From the IMG/VR virus record IMGVR_UViG_3300009184_000065, positions 1 through 48,924 of that record: a DNA stretch of 48,924 nt. One strand, 5' to 3'. Shown piece after piece: positions 41,888 through 48,924 of the stretch; position 1 is the stretch's first letter; each line of letters begins with the position of its first letter. This DNA is from a virus. The translations under genes and the position numbers were made by a program. The notes below the pieces were generated by a model. It saw only the letters and a program-made list of their open reading frames with translations. It made no database searches and was not told the DNA's origin.

Positions 41888-41916
41888 AGTATAGCATTTT
41901 AGATTTATAGATACAA
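41888..41916 (-). promoter_or_regulatory. Leaderless promoter of the oxygenase cluster
   Basis: On the minus strand TTGTAT (41916-41911), a 17-nt spacer and TGC-TATACT (41893-41888) are followed by 6 nt and the ATG at 41881. The expected start site is the A of the ATG. The -10 matches the TGC-TATACT and TGC-TATAAT boxes at 1483 and 45693. Confidence 0.65.
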
Positions 41917-41930
41917 GCCTATATACAAAT

Positions 41931-41964
41931 AATAAGGGGGCCAGCTCTCGCTGGCCCCCTTATT
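41931..41964 (-). terminator. Strong intrinsic terminator after the FN3-Hint gene
   Basis: A perfect 14-bp stem (AATAAGGGGGCCAG paired with CTGGCCCCCTTATT, loop of 6) lies 10 nt past the stop of the gene at 41974. On the minus strand the hairpin is followed by an A/T-rich run (TTATTTGTATATAG) without a long T tract. It separates the fiber operon from the oxygenase operon. Confidence 0.88.
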
Positions 41965-41973
41965 TTATTTATT

Positions 41974-43323
41974 TTAAGATATTACTATGTAGTTTCCTGC
42001 TATGAACCATTGTGATGGCTCGCATCTTATGTCATAGACATCCTTTGCTGGAAGCTTTTCAATAGTGTCAACTGTCTCAAATATTATCTCGCAAGATTCT
42101 ATTCTTAGGGTTACAAGTATGTCTCCAACTTGAACCTGTCCAGTCTCCTTATATTTAATTAGTTCGCCTTCTTTTACAAAGATTGGCTGTCCTTCTGAGA
42201 ATAGTGTATCAGAGCCGTTGAACTTAATTAAATCTTTTTGACTTAATTCATGCTTGACAACAGTTGTCTCGCTAAGTGTTACCTTATTTCTTAGAACTAT
42301 ATCTGAAGTCATATCTCCATTGTTTAGTTCAGATGGATCAATTGTGAGAAGTACATCTCCAACCTTTACATCTTTTGCTAAGATATATCCATTTGAAGTT
42401 AACAGCTGTGAGTCTTCTTCAATACAAAACTTAGACTTAAAGTAAGGTCCAAACCCTGGTGGGAAGAACGGTGGGAAGAACGGTCCGAACCCTGGTGGGA
42501 AGAACGGTCCAAACCCAGGCGGGAAGAACGGTGGGAAGAATGGGAAGTACGGGAAGAACGGTGGGAAGTATGGTGGGAAGAATGGGAAGTACGGGAAGTA
42601 CGGTGGGAAGTATGGTGGGAAGAATGGGAAGTACGGGAAGTACGGTGGGAAGTATGGTGGGAAGAACGGGAAGAATGGGAAGAACGGTGGGAAGAATGGG
42701 AAGTACGGTGGGAAGTATGGTGCGGTTGTAGTAACGCTATTTGAAGAAGCTGAATAAGGGCTATTACCATTTGCATTCTTTGCAAGAACTTGATAAGTCT
42801 GCGCTGTTCCAGCCGTTTCATTAATTGTTGTTGATGTTACTCCTGCAGCAAGATCATAAGTTGGTCCATCTGAGGACTTAAGAGTATATCCAGTATTTGG
42901 AGTTCCTCCTAAATTAGATGGTGCTGACCAAGAAACTACGTCTTGATTAGCATTTGGAGAAGATGCTGTTGGCGCTGATGGCGCATTTGGCAAAGTAGTT
43001 GGAGTAGCTGCAGAGGAAGTAGCTGGTAAGCTATTTCCTGCTGCATTTGATGCTACTACAGTAAATGTATAAGATGTTCCTCCATTTAAGCCAGGAAAGG
43101 AAAATGAAGTTCCTGTGGTGCTTTGTGTTGTTGTAACTGGAGTTGATGTAATTGTGTAAAGTGTTGCTGGTGGAGATGCAGCTGGTAATTCCCAAGTTAG
43201 GTTTACTGATCCATTTCCGCTTGCTCCGCCATTTACGGCAGTAGCAGCTAAAGATGTGACTGCATTTGGCTCTAGGAAGTTGTCCTGGGCCGATGATTGA
43301 ATACCTACTCTTTTATTTGCCAT
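41974..43323 (-). CDS. Fibronectin-III / aromatic-Pro repeat / Hint protein
   Basis: A 449-residue protein with four parts. Two fibronectin-III domains (about 18-108 and 112-199; SYTFTVVASNAAGNS, TYQVLAKNANGNS). A tract made only of Phe, Pro, Tyr and some Gly (201-296, units like PPYFP and YFPFFP). A C-terminal Hint domain (300-449) beginning C300-IEEDSQLL with KVGDVLLTI, and ending VYDIRC, QWFIAGNYIVIS. C300 is the usual nucleophile for the N-S acyl shift. The block-B TxxH appears as SxxQ (FSEGQPIF), and no C-terminal His-Asn is present, so only N-side processing is plausible. Likely a virion adhesion protein. A ribosome site, AGGAGA, precedes the ATG. Confidence 0.8.
   Translation of the reverse strand: MANKRVGIQSSAQDNFLEPNAVTSLAATAVNGGASGNGSVNLTWELPAASPPATLYTITSTPVTTTQSTTGTSFSFPGLNGGTSYTFTVVASNAAGNSLPATSSAATPTTLPNAPSAPTASSPNANQDVVSWSAPSNLGGTPNTGYTLKSSDGPTYDLAAGVTSTTINETAGTAQTYQVLAKNANGNSPYSASSNSVTTTAPYFPPYFPFFPPFFPFFPFFPPYFPPYFPYFPFFPPYFPPYFPYFPFFPPYFPPFFPYFPFFPPFFPPGFGPFFPPGFGPFFPPFFPPGFGPYFKSKFCIEEDSQLLTSNGYILAKDVKVGDVLLTIDPSELNNGDMTSDIVLRNKVTLSETTVVKHELSQKDLIKFNGSDTLFSEGQPIFVKEGELIKYKETGQVQVGDILVTLRIESCEIIFETVDTIEKLPAKDVYDIRCEPSQWFIAGNYIVIS
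42436..42723 (-). repeat. Aromatic-proline coding repeat (Phe/Pro/Tyr/Gly only)
   Basis: About 290 bp of imperfect tandem units, 9-42 bp long (TTCCCACC, TACTTCCC and TTCTTCCC blocks on the minus strand), encoding about 95 residues of Phe-Pro with Tyr and, at the Hint side, GFG. Units vary in third positions, so the repeat is kept at protein level. Such tracts may form extended poly-Pro-like rods. Confidence 0.85.
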
Positions 43324-43347
43324 TTATATCTCCTATAATTTTATTTA

Positions 43348-45660
43348 TTAAGCTGTTAGGTCTCCGATAAGGACCCATGTATTTGCTGCTCTCTTAAACA
43401 ATGTTGCCGAAGAGTAACGTGCTCTTAGCTTTAATCCTGGAGTTCCATTTACTGTTGTTCCTGAACCAGCTGTAATTGTTACGTTTCCTGTATTTGCTCT
43501 AAATATATCAAGTGATGTTCCTACTGCATATGTTCGTGCATTTGTACCATCTACTGGAACAACAATTACTACATCTCCTGTAGAATCTACATCTAGCCAT
43601 CCATCGTGGTAGTCTGCATCATTAATTCCAAAGCTTGCTGTTTTATTAGTGACTGTTGTATATGAAGCAACCTTACCTGCAATTGCTGTTGTTACTGTTG
43701 AAGCAAAGTTTGCATCATCATTTAAAGCTGCTGCAAGTTCATCAAGTGTATTTAGTGCTGCTGGAGCACCTGCAATTACTGCTGTAACTTCTGCAAGAGC
43801 TTCAGACTTAGCTGTTGCAATTGCTGCTGCTTGAGCTGTTGAAACTGGCTTAGCTGAGTCTGCTGTATTATCAACATTGCCTAGTCCAACATGTGCTTTT
43901 GTAACACCCGATACAGTTCCTGTAAATGTTGGATCTGCAAGTGGTGCTTTTAGCGCTACATTTGAAATTGTTGCATATGTAGATGCTGCTGTTGCTGTTG
44001 CAAGCTTTGTATCGATTTGTGCCTGAATTCCTGAAGTAACACCATCTACGTAAGCAATTTCTGTTGCTGAAACATTTCCTATTGATGTTGTTGCTGGAAG
44101 AACAACTGTTCCTGTAAATGTAGGTGATGCTTTTGGAGCTAAGTTTGTATTAATTGATGTTATTGATGTATTGATTGCAGTAATGTCAGAAGTCTGTGTA
44201 GCATTAACTCCTTGAATTGCTGTAATTTGACTACCCTTAGTAGCAAGATCTGTTGTATGTGTGGCAAGAAGAGTATCTTGATCTGTATTTTTTGTTTCAA
44301 TGGCTGCGATTGCTGCTGATTGGGTTCCATTGACTGTTGTTAAATCGTTTATGGCAGTAGTCTGTGTAACATTAATTGCCTTGATAGCTGTAATGTCTGT
44401 TTCAGCTGTTGTTAGTCTTGGGCCATATAGTTGAACTGCATCTATATCTGCTTCGGCTGAATCAAGTCTTGCATCTAAGCTGTCAAGTGCTGAAGTGTTG
44501 TTGGTAAAGTTGGTTGTTGTTGATGAAATAAATGTATCTAAATTAGACTTTTGAGCAACTGTTTCAAAATCTACAATTATTTGATCATTGTAATTTGTTA
44601 AGCCAGTTCCTACTGTTACTGGTATTGCTCCTGTAAACTGTGTGAAGTTAAGAGAATCTGTTCCAAGCTGGAAGATTTCTCCTGCTCTAGAGCCCTCTGT
44701 TAGAAGAACATATCCGTCACGAGCATTTGCAGTTCCTTCTTGTGTAAATGTAAAGAGGCCTTCTCTGACTTCTCCGTCTACGCTGTTATCTGAATCTGTT
44801 GCACGAGTTAAAACTGCTGCTGCTGAAGATCCACCTGCATTTGTTACTGTATAAATACCATTTTGCTTTGCATCTGTTTGGTTCTTAAGAAGAACTCTAT
44901 CTCCTGCGGCTACTGTAATGCCATCAATTGAAAGTGCTCCATTTGCGGAAGCTGTTAGTCTTTCTCCAACTCCATTTCCACCTGATGCATCTGCTGTTCC
45001 AGCTGCTCTAGTTGAAGCAAAGTTTGCTGTTGATGCTACACGAACTGAACCCTTAATTTGAAGTCCTGAACTTAATGAAGCAACGTCAAGCTTTGTTGCC
45101 CAGAATGACTCATTAATTTGATTGTCTGGTATCAATGCGCTATTGTTAAGTGAAGCTACTCCACCTGCAACACCACGATCTGAAACTGGAAGATAGTCTG
45201 TATCTACTGTATTTGCTAAACCTGCAACTGCATCTGTTACATATGTCTTATTAGCAATTACTGAAGTATCTACTGCGACTGCAAATGTGTTTCCTGTATC
45301 GTTGTATACTTTAGTAATACCATTACCCTCAACAAATGCTGAGTTAATTGCATCTTGTGCAAGTTCTGTAAAGTATGAATTGTCTACTGATATTGTTATG
45401 GTGTTTGCACCATCATTGTAAGTCTTTGTTAAACCTGAACCCATTGTAAGGGCATTGTTAACTGCATCTTGTGAAATTTCTGATATTGCTACGTCTGAAT
45501 TATTAGCATATGCAAGGGCGGTCCATGTTGCGGTGCCGTTACCAAACTTAAATAAGTTTGTGTCTGACTCAACACCCATTTCTCCTGCTGCCAAAATTGG
45601 ATTTACTGAGGTCCACTGTGAGGCGGTTCCTCTTCTTACTTGAATTCTTACTGTTGACAT
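43348..45660 (-). CDS. Tail fiber protein (770 aa)
   Basis: The N-terminal ~50 residues (STVRIQVRRGTASQWTSVNP, then AGEMGVESDTNLFKFGNG) are a widespread virion-attachment module at the start of phage fiber proteins. The middle holds LKNQTDAKQNGIYTVTN, another common fiber unit, and a coiled-coil/Thr-rich shaft (about 370-530). Near 560-660 lie ATSIGNVSATEIAYVDGVTS and LDELAAALNDDANF, the latter shared with the fiber encoded at 46160. The C-terminal ~110 residues are a beta-rich domain (ADYHDGWLDVDSTGDVVIVV). Receptor binding or a shaft role is likely. AAGGGG lies 8 nt before the ATG; a promoter lies upstream. Confidence 0.78.
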   Translation of the reverse strand: MSTVRIQVRRGTASQWTSVNPILAAGEMGVESDTNLFKFGNGTATWTALAYANNSDVAISEISQDAVNNALTMGSGLTKTYNDGANTITISVDNSYFTELAQDAINSAFVEGNGITKVYNDTGNTFAVAVDTSVIANKTYVTDAVAGLANTVDTDYLPVSDRGVAGGVASLNNSALIPDNQINESFWATKLDVASLSSGLQIKGSVRVASTANFASTRAAGTADASGGNGVGERLTASANGALSIDGITVAAGDRVLLKNQTDAKQNGIYTVTNAGGSSAAAVLTRATDSDNSVDGEVREGLFTFTQEGTANARDGYVLLTEGSRAGEIFQLGTDSLNFTQFTGAIPVTVGTGLTNYNDQIIVDFETVAQKSNLDTFISSTTTNFTNNTSALDSLDARLDSAEADIDAVQLYGPRLTTAETDITAIKAINVTQTTAINDLTTVNGTQSAAIAAIETKNTDQDTLLATHTTDLATKGSQITAIQGVNATQTSDITAINTSITSINTNLAPKASPTFTGTVVLPATTSIGNVSATEIAYVDGVTSGIQAQIDTKLATATAASTYATISNVALKAPLADPTFTGTVSGVTKAHVGLGNVDNTADSAKPVSTAQAAAIATAKSEALAEVTAVIAGAPAALNTLDELAAALNDDANFASTVTTAIAGKVASYTTVTNKTASFGINDADYHDGWLDVDSTGDVVIVVPVDGTNARTYAVGTSLDIFRANTGNVTITAGSGTTVNGTPGLKLRARYSSATLFKRAANTWVLIGDLTA

Positions 45661-45692
45661 TTATGCCACCCCTTATTTAGACTTATTTGGTA

Positions 45693-45721
45693 ATTATAGC
45701 ATCACAATAATTCCAAAACAA
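45693..45721 (-). promoter_or_regulatory. Extended -10 promoter for the fiber/Hint operon
   Basis: On the minus strand TTGTTT (45721-45716), 17 nt and TGC-TATAAT (45698-45693). The leader of about 30 nt carries AAGGGG. It should drive the 770-residue fiber gene and the FN3-Hint gene up to the terminator at 41931. Confidence 0.6.
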
Positions 45722-46093
45722 TTAAGCAATTGTTCCAGAATCGAATGTGTAGCTAAATGTATCTGTTGTATAGCTTCCACCATCGGCAAACTTTGTTCCT
45801 ACGGTGTTTACTCCATTAGCAAAAACGCTGTATACTGGCTTGCCATCGTAGTCGATAGCCAAACCAATGTCCATGAATGTTAATGCTGTTGGATCTTCTG
45901 TTGCATCTGTTAAAAGAGCAATTTCTCTCCAAATTCCGCCAATCTGGATTTTTAGTCGTCCAGTTGAGGAGTCAAAAGCTAGGGGGGTTGAATTTAAGAC
46001 TAAGTTTTCTACATTTACTGCTGCATCAAAAGTCGCAGCACCTGCTACATTAAGGCCATTTTTTACCTTGAAGTTTTTATTTACTGTTGCCAT
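45722..46093 (-). CDS. Short fiber-type virion protein (123 aa)
   Basis: The N-terminus MATVNKNFKVKNGLNVAG is nearly the same as that of the fiber gene upstream (MAIVNKNFRVKNGLIVDG), so both should attach to the same virion site. The rest is beta-rich (RLKIQIGGIWREIALLTD, then VYSVFANGVNTVGTKFADGG). It may be a short fiber or a competing cap protein. The 66-bp gap upstream has two alternative small hairpins that share a GGGG block, but no clear terminator T-run. A weak AGGGGA lies about 13 nt before the ATG. Confidence 0.7.
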   Translation of the reverse strand: MATVNKNFKVKNGLNVAGAATFDAAVNVENLVLNSTPLAFDSSTGRLKIQIGGIWREIALLTDATEDPTALTFMDIGLAIDYDGKPVYSVFANGVNTVGTKFADGGSYTTDTFSYTFDSGTIA

Positions 46094-46159
46094 TTAAGTT
46101 CACATATCCCCTAATTGTTTTGTTGGGGTTTTGAAAGGACCCCATACCTTCTTATTTAA

Positions 46160-47557
46160 TTATTTAATTAATGTTGCGTATACCATGACATCTGTCGAGG
46201 CATATACTGTGGTTACTGATATTGAAACATTTCCTGAAACATAGGCTGCTGAAATTGAGCCTAGATCTCCGTTGGTTCCAATTGAACCAAATTCTGTTAT
46301 TGCTACGTTATTGCTGGTATCAAGTGTGAGCAAGATCTCAGAAACTTGAGTATTTGCTCCATTCTTGAACTTAACAAGAGCCTTAGCTGTACGATAATCT
46401 GCTGCTGCCCATGTGAGAGCATTTACAGTGCTTGCTGATGATACTGTTGTGGTTGCTGCTTTGACTGATGCTACATCATTTACATTTACTGCTGTAAATG
46501 CTGTTGTACCATCTTTTACTGCATTAAGAGCAGTTGTTGCAGCTGATGTAGCAGCTGATTGCGCCGCATTTGCTTTAGTTGTAGCATCTGAAGACGCTGT
46601 TGATATAGCTTCTGATTTAGCTGTTGCAATTGCTGCAGTAAGGGTTGTAGATTGATTTGTATTAGCTGTGTCTACATAATCTTTTGTAGTTGCATCTGTT
46701 CCAGCTGTAGGAGTTCCAAGACCAGTGATCTTGTTTGTGCCCATTGCAAGGTTGCCAGACATTGTGTCGCCAGCCTTGGATACCTTTGTGCCTACTGATG
46801 TTGTAAGCGTTGTTGCAAAGTTAGCATCGTCTCCGATTGCTGCTGCTAATTCATTAAGTGTGTCTAGAAGAGCTGGAGCTGAATCAACAAGTGCTGAAAC
46901 TTTTCCATCTGCGTAAGTATTAGCTGATGCTAATGCTGCTGCTGACTTTGTTGTTGCATCTGTTGCTGCTGCTGCGATAGCTGCGGCTTGGGCTGCATTA
47001 GCCTTAGATGTAGCATCTGCTGATGCAACTGCTTCTGCTGCTGCTTTAGCTGTTGCAATTGCGGTATTTCTATCAGCAACCTCTGTAGCAATTGCTGATG
47101 CAATTGCTGAGTTACGTGCTGTTGCTTCTGCTGCAACCTTTGTTGTTGCATCTGTTGCTGCATTTGCCTGAGCTGTTGTTGCTGAGCCTGCTGCATCATA
47201 TGCAGCTGCTGTTGCAGCTAATGCACGAGCATTAGTAAAATATAAATTAGCTCCTGCGCCTGTGCCTTCCGCTAAAGCATTAGTTGTATGATTTGAAAGG
47301 CTTGAAACTGTTCCTGTTACATTACCAGTTAGGTTACCTACAAAAGTTGCTGTAATTGTTCCTGCAGCAAAGTTTCCATTACCATCACGCTTAACAACGG
47401 CATTAGGTGTATTAGCTGTATCAGCTGCTCCACCAATTGTTGAAATGATAAAAGCTGTTGAAGCTTCTGTTAATACATTATAGCCATTTACTGTTGCGAC
47501 TGAACCGTCGACAATAAGGCCATTTTTTACTCTAAAGTTTTTGTTTACAATTGCCAT
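46160..47557 (-). CDS. Tail fiber protein with Ala/Thr-rich coiled-coil shaft (465 aa)
   Basis: The N-terminal ~20 residues form the NKNFRVKNGLIVDG attachment motif. Next is FTNARALAATAAAYDAAG, a junction used in many fibers. Residues about 125-350 form an Ala/Thr-rich helical shaft (ATDATTKVAAEATARNSAIA and similar) interrupted by LLDTLNELAAAIGDDANF and NLAMGTNKITGLGTPTAGTD. The C-terminal ~110 residues are beta-rich (ALVKFKNGANTQVSEILLTL), probably the tip domain. The shaft repeats should form a trimeric coiled coil. GAGGAG lies about 8 nt before the ATG. Confidence 0.78.
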   Translation of the reverse strand: MAIVNKNFRVKNGLIVDGSVATVNGYNVLTEASTAFIISTIGGAADTANTPNAVVKRDGNGNFAAGTITATFVGNLTGNVTGTVSSLSNHTTNALAEGTGAGANLYFTNARALAATAAAYDAAGSATTAQANAATDATTKVAAEATARNSAIASAIATEVADRNTAIATAKAAAEAVASADATSKANAAQAAAIAAAATDATTKSAAALASANTYADGKVSALVDSAPALLDTLNELAAAIGDDANFATTLTTSVGTKVSKAGDTMSGNLAMGTNKITGLGTPTAGTDATTKDYVDTANTNQSTTLTAAIATAKSEAISTASSDATTKANAAQSAATSAATTALNAVKDGTTAFTAVNVNDVASVKAATTTVSSASTVNALTWAAADYRTAKALVKFKNGANTQVSEILLTLDTSNNVAITEFGSIGTNGDLGSISAAYVSGNVSISVTTVYASTDVMVYATLIK

Positions 47558-47585
47558 AATTTATGACTCCTCTTACTGCTTTTAT

Positions 47586-48134
47586 TTACTTTAATGCCGT
47601 TCTAAAATATCTAGCCGTTACAGCAGTTGAAACTGGTGTGACTGTTAGATTAATTATACCATTAGATTGTTCAAATAATACATTGGCAAGGTTGCTGCTT
47701 GTATTTGAGACTATATCTGACTCTGATACGTATATGTTTGTAGAGTCGTGAAGAACGCTGATATTGGAAAAGTAGTATTCTGTTCCACGACTTATCTGAA
47801 GAGAATAGGTAGCTGTTCTATAGTTTGATGCTTGGAAGCTATCTATAGTTGTCTTATTCTCAATTCCATTGACTGTTAGGTCGTTGTTGCCTTCAAGGCC
47901 AAAAAGAGTTGAAATTGCATCTGTTGCATTTGTCATTGAAACCAGTGTGTCATTTATAAGGTTAACCTTATATGTGATAGAGTTTGAATCTGTTGATCCA
48001 GTTACACCTACTGCTGTTTCTAGTGCCTCAATTGCATCATTGGCATTTGTATGTTGTGCCGCATGTCCCGTAAGCTCATCATTTGCAGATGGATTAGAGA
48101 GGTTATCTTTACTTGTTGGAAAGCTGGTAGCCAT
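47586..48134 (-). CDS. Minor virion protein (182 aa)
   Basis: The N-terminus (SFPTSKDNLSNPSANDELTG, then AAQHTNANDAIEALE) is a very common head for phage virion proteins that attach to tails or baseplates. The middle is Asn/Thr-rich with a short helix, and the C-terminal ~85 residues are a beta-rich domain (YRTATYSLQISRGTEYYFSN). It likely serves as a small fiber or a base for longer fibers. Strong ribosome site AAAGGAGG before the ATG, and a -10 box within a palindrome about 30 nt upstream. Confidence 0.7.
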   Translation of the reverse strand: MATSFPTSKDNLSNPSANDELTGHAAQHTNANDAIEALETAVGVTGSTDSNSITYKVNLINDTLVSMTNATDAISTLFGLEGNNDLTVNGIENKTTIDSFQASNYRTATYSLQISRGTEYYFSNISVLHDSTNIYVSESDIVSNTSSNLANVLFEQSNGIINLTVTPVSTAVTARYFRTALK

Positions 48135-48156
48135 TTTTCCTCCTTTTACTGCCTAT

Positions 48157-48171
48157 CTGTATATTATACAG
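48157..48171 (-). promoter_or_regulatory. Putative -10 box inside a perfect palindrome
   Basis: CTGTATA-A-TATACAG on the minus strand is a perfect 15-bp palindrome that contains TATAAT (48168-48163). The -35 region is poor. It may be a promoter with an operator on top of it, placed between the Hint gene and the next virion gene. Confidence 0.4.
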
Positions 48172-48180
48172 CATTATTTA

Positions 48181-48924
48181 TTAACTAATTACAATAAATC
48201 CTTCTGCAATAAACCACTGGTTTTCTAGTGTCCTAATATCGTATACTTCTTTATCAGTATCTGTCTCTATGGAGTTAACCAAAACTTCATTTATTGTAGA
48301 GCCGTCTATTGTTAATAGCGTATCTCCAATTTTTACGGATCCCGCTTCTACCCATGTTGCAAGTCCGTCTTGTTTAATGAATATTGGCTGTCCGTAAGAG
48401 AAATACTTTTCTGTTCCGTTGAATGAAAGAACATCCTTTGTTGACATTTCAGATTTAATAACTTCAACGCCTACAAGATTTACATCTTTATTGACATTAA
48501 AGAACTTCATTGATTGATTGCCAAAGTCTGCTGCTGAAATAGAAACTAGTTTATCTCCAATTGATATATCTTTTGCTGCAACATAACCATTATTTAATGT
48601 TAGCAACCTGGTATTTGCTTCTAAACAAGATTTACTTGCTTTAAAAGTTGGGAACGTTGGGAACGTTGGGAACGTAGGGAACGTTGGGAACGTAGGGAAC
48701 GTTGGGAAAGTTGGGAAAGATGGCGCCTTAAATGATGGGAAGTAAGGGAACGTTGGGAACGTTGGGAAAGTTGGGAACGTAGGGAACGTTGGGAAAGTTG
48801 GGAAAGTAGGGAAAGATGGCGCCTTAAATGATGGGAAGTAAGGGAACGTTGGGAACGTTGGGAAAGTTGGGAACGTAGGGAACGTTGGGAAAGTTGGGAA
48901 AGTAGGGAAAGATGGCGCCTTAAA
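48181..48924 (-). CDS. Phe-Pro-Thr repeat / Hint protein, C-terminal part
   Basis: The gene enters the window from the high-coordinate edge; 247 residues are visible. The first ~95 are tandem repeats of FPT, with a spacer FKAPS and an FPYFPS end in every 32-residue unit. A Hint domain follows (about 100-247): C100-LEANTRLLTLNNGY, SIGDKLVSI, then FSYGQPIFIK and KIGDTLLTI, and a final WFIAEGFIVIS. It matches the Hint domain of the gene at 41974 over the whole length, including SxxQ in place of TxxH and the C-terminal VIS. N-terminal domains are outside the window. It is followed by a palindromic promoter region and then a virion gene, so a virion role is likely. Confidence 0.82.
   Translation of the reverse strand, partial: FKAPSFPTFPTFPTFPTFPTFPTFPTFPYFPSFKAPSFPTFPTFPTFPTFPTFPTFPTFPYFPSFKAPSFPTFPTFPTFPTFPTFPTFPTFPTFKASKSCLEANTRLLTLNNGYVAAKDISIGDKLVSISAADFGNQSMKFFNVNKDVNLVGVEVIKSEMSTKDVLSFNGTEKYFSYGQPIFIKQDGLATWVEAGSVKIGDTLLTIDGSTINEVLVNSIETDTDKEVYDIRTLENQWFIAEGFIVIS
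48650..48924 (-). repeat. 96-bp tandem repeat encoding 32-residue Phe-Pro-Thr units
   Basis: The block GGCGCC recurs at 48722, 48818 and 48914, exactly 96 bp apart, with the sequence between nearly identical. Each unit encodes FKAPS, seven FPT triplets, FPY and FPS. About three units are visible, and the array continues beyond the window. Near-identity at DNA level suggests recent expansion or frequent recombination. Confidence 0.9.

Noticed and set aside
42399-42821. Minus-strand frame rich in Ser, His and Arg, and a plus-strand frame rich in Gly-Arg-Thr, across the Phe-Pro repeat
   Set aside because: These are shadow frames of the aromatic-Pro coding repeat in the FN3-Hint gene, with no start signals.
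46108-46144. Two small alternative hairpins sharing a GGGG block, attenuator-like
   Set aside because: Stems of only 4-6 bp without a T-run; not enough for a terminator or riboswitch call.
46930-47199. Gln-rich minus-strand frame of 89 codons
   Set aside because: Out-of-frame reading of the Ala/Thr-rich shaft of the fiber gene.
1-48924. Search for tRNA genes, integrase, attachment sites and insertion sequences
   Set aside because: None was recognisable by eye; a dedicated tRNA scan was not possible here.

Overview
The window is part of a tailed double-stranded DNA phage genome, or of a prophage or assembled phage contig. Every gene I can support lies on the minus strand, so transcription runs from high to low coordinates. 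The DNA is AT-rich. The capsid genes (portal, HK97-type protease, HK97-fold major capsid protein), a frameshifted pair of tail assembly chaperones and a 2,646-residue tape measure protein point to a long non-contractile tail (siphovirus). Several genes begin 6-8 nt after a TAnnnT -10 box, most with an extended TGn element, which implies leaderless mRNAs. With GTG/TTG starts and a Rho-N/HeH-like protein after the capsid gene, this suggests an AT-rich actinobacterial host. The host assignment is inference. Terminase, lysin and integrase are not in the window.

Layout in transcription order (high to low coordinates). (1) 48924-41974, adhesion and fiber region: a partial protein of Phe-Pro-Thr repeats with a C-terminal Hint domain, a small virion-type protein, three fiber proteins, and a second Hint protein carrying two fibronectin-III domains and a tract made only of Phe, Pro, Tyr and Gly. 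A strong terminator follows. (2) 41881-35173, accessory region: seven paralogous 2-oxoglutarate/Fe(II) oxygenases of the prolyl-hydroxylase type, one fused to a CDGSH iron-sulfur motif, with two related probable jelly-roll proteins among them. Genes overlap or nearly abut, and the first has a leaderless promoter. (3) 35165-32094: a collagen-like fiber with an S74 self-cleaving chaperone domain, and a LamG-like tail protein. (4) 32030-22798, head and neck genes: portal, protease with an internally started scaffold, major capsid protein, connector proteins, tail terminator, major tail protein and tail assembly chaperones. (5) 22788-6189: tape measure (with an embedded kinase-like domain), tail tip and minor tail proteins, and a second S74 fiber. 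(6) 6102-1, replication: metallophosphoesterase, small zinc-finger and HTH proteins, DnaB-like helicase, DnaG-like primase, a probable ssDNA-binding protein and the start of a DnaE-type polymerase.

The most unusual part is the combination in regions 1-3. A set of probable prolyl-hydroxylase-like enzymes is flanked by virion proteins rich in the sequences such enzymes act on elsewhere: Gly-X-Y collagen repeats and tandem aromatic-Pro repeats. The two aromatic-Pro proteins also end in Hint self-processing domains. I propose that this is a virion-protein maturation system in which proline-rich fibers are hydroxylated and Hint domains process or attach the repeat proteins. The domain calls are visible in the sequence; the link between them is inference.
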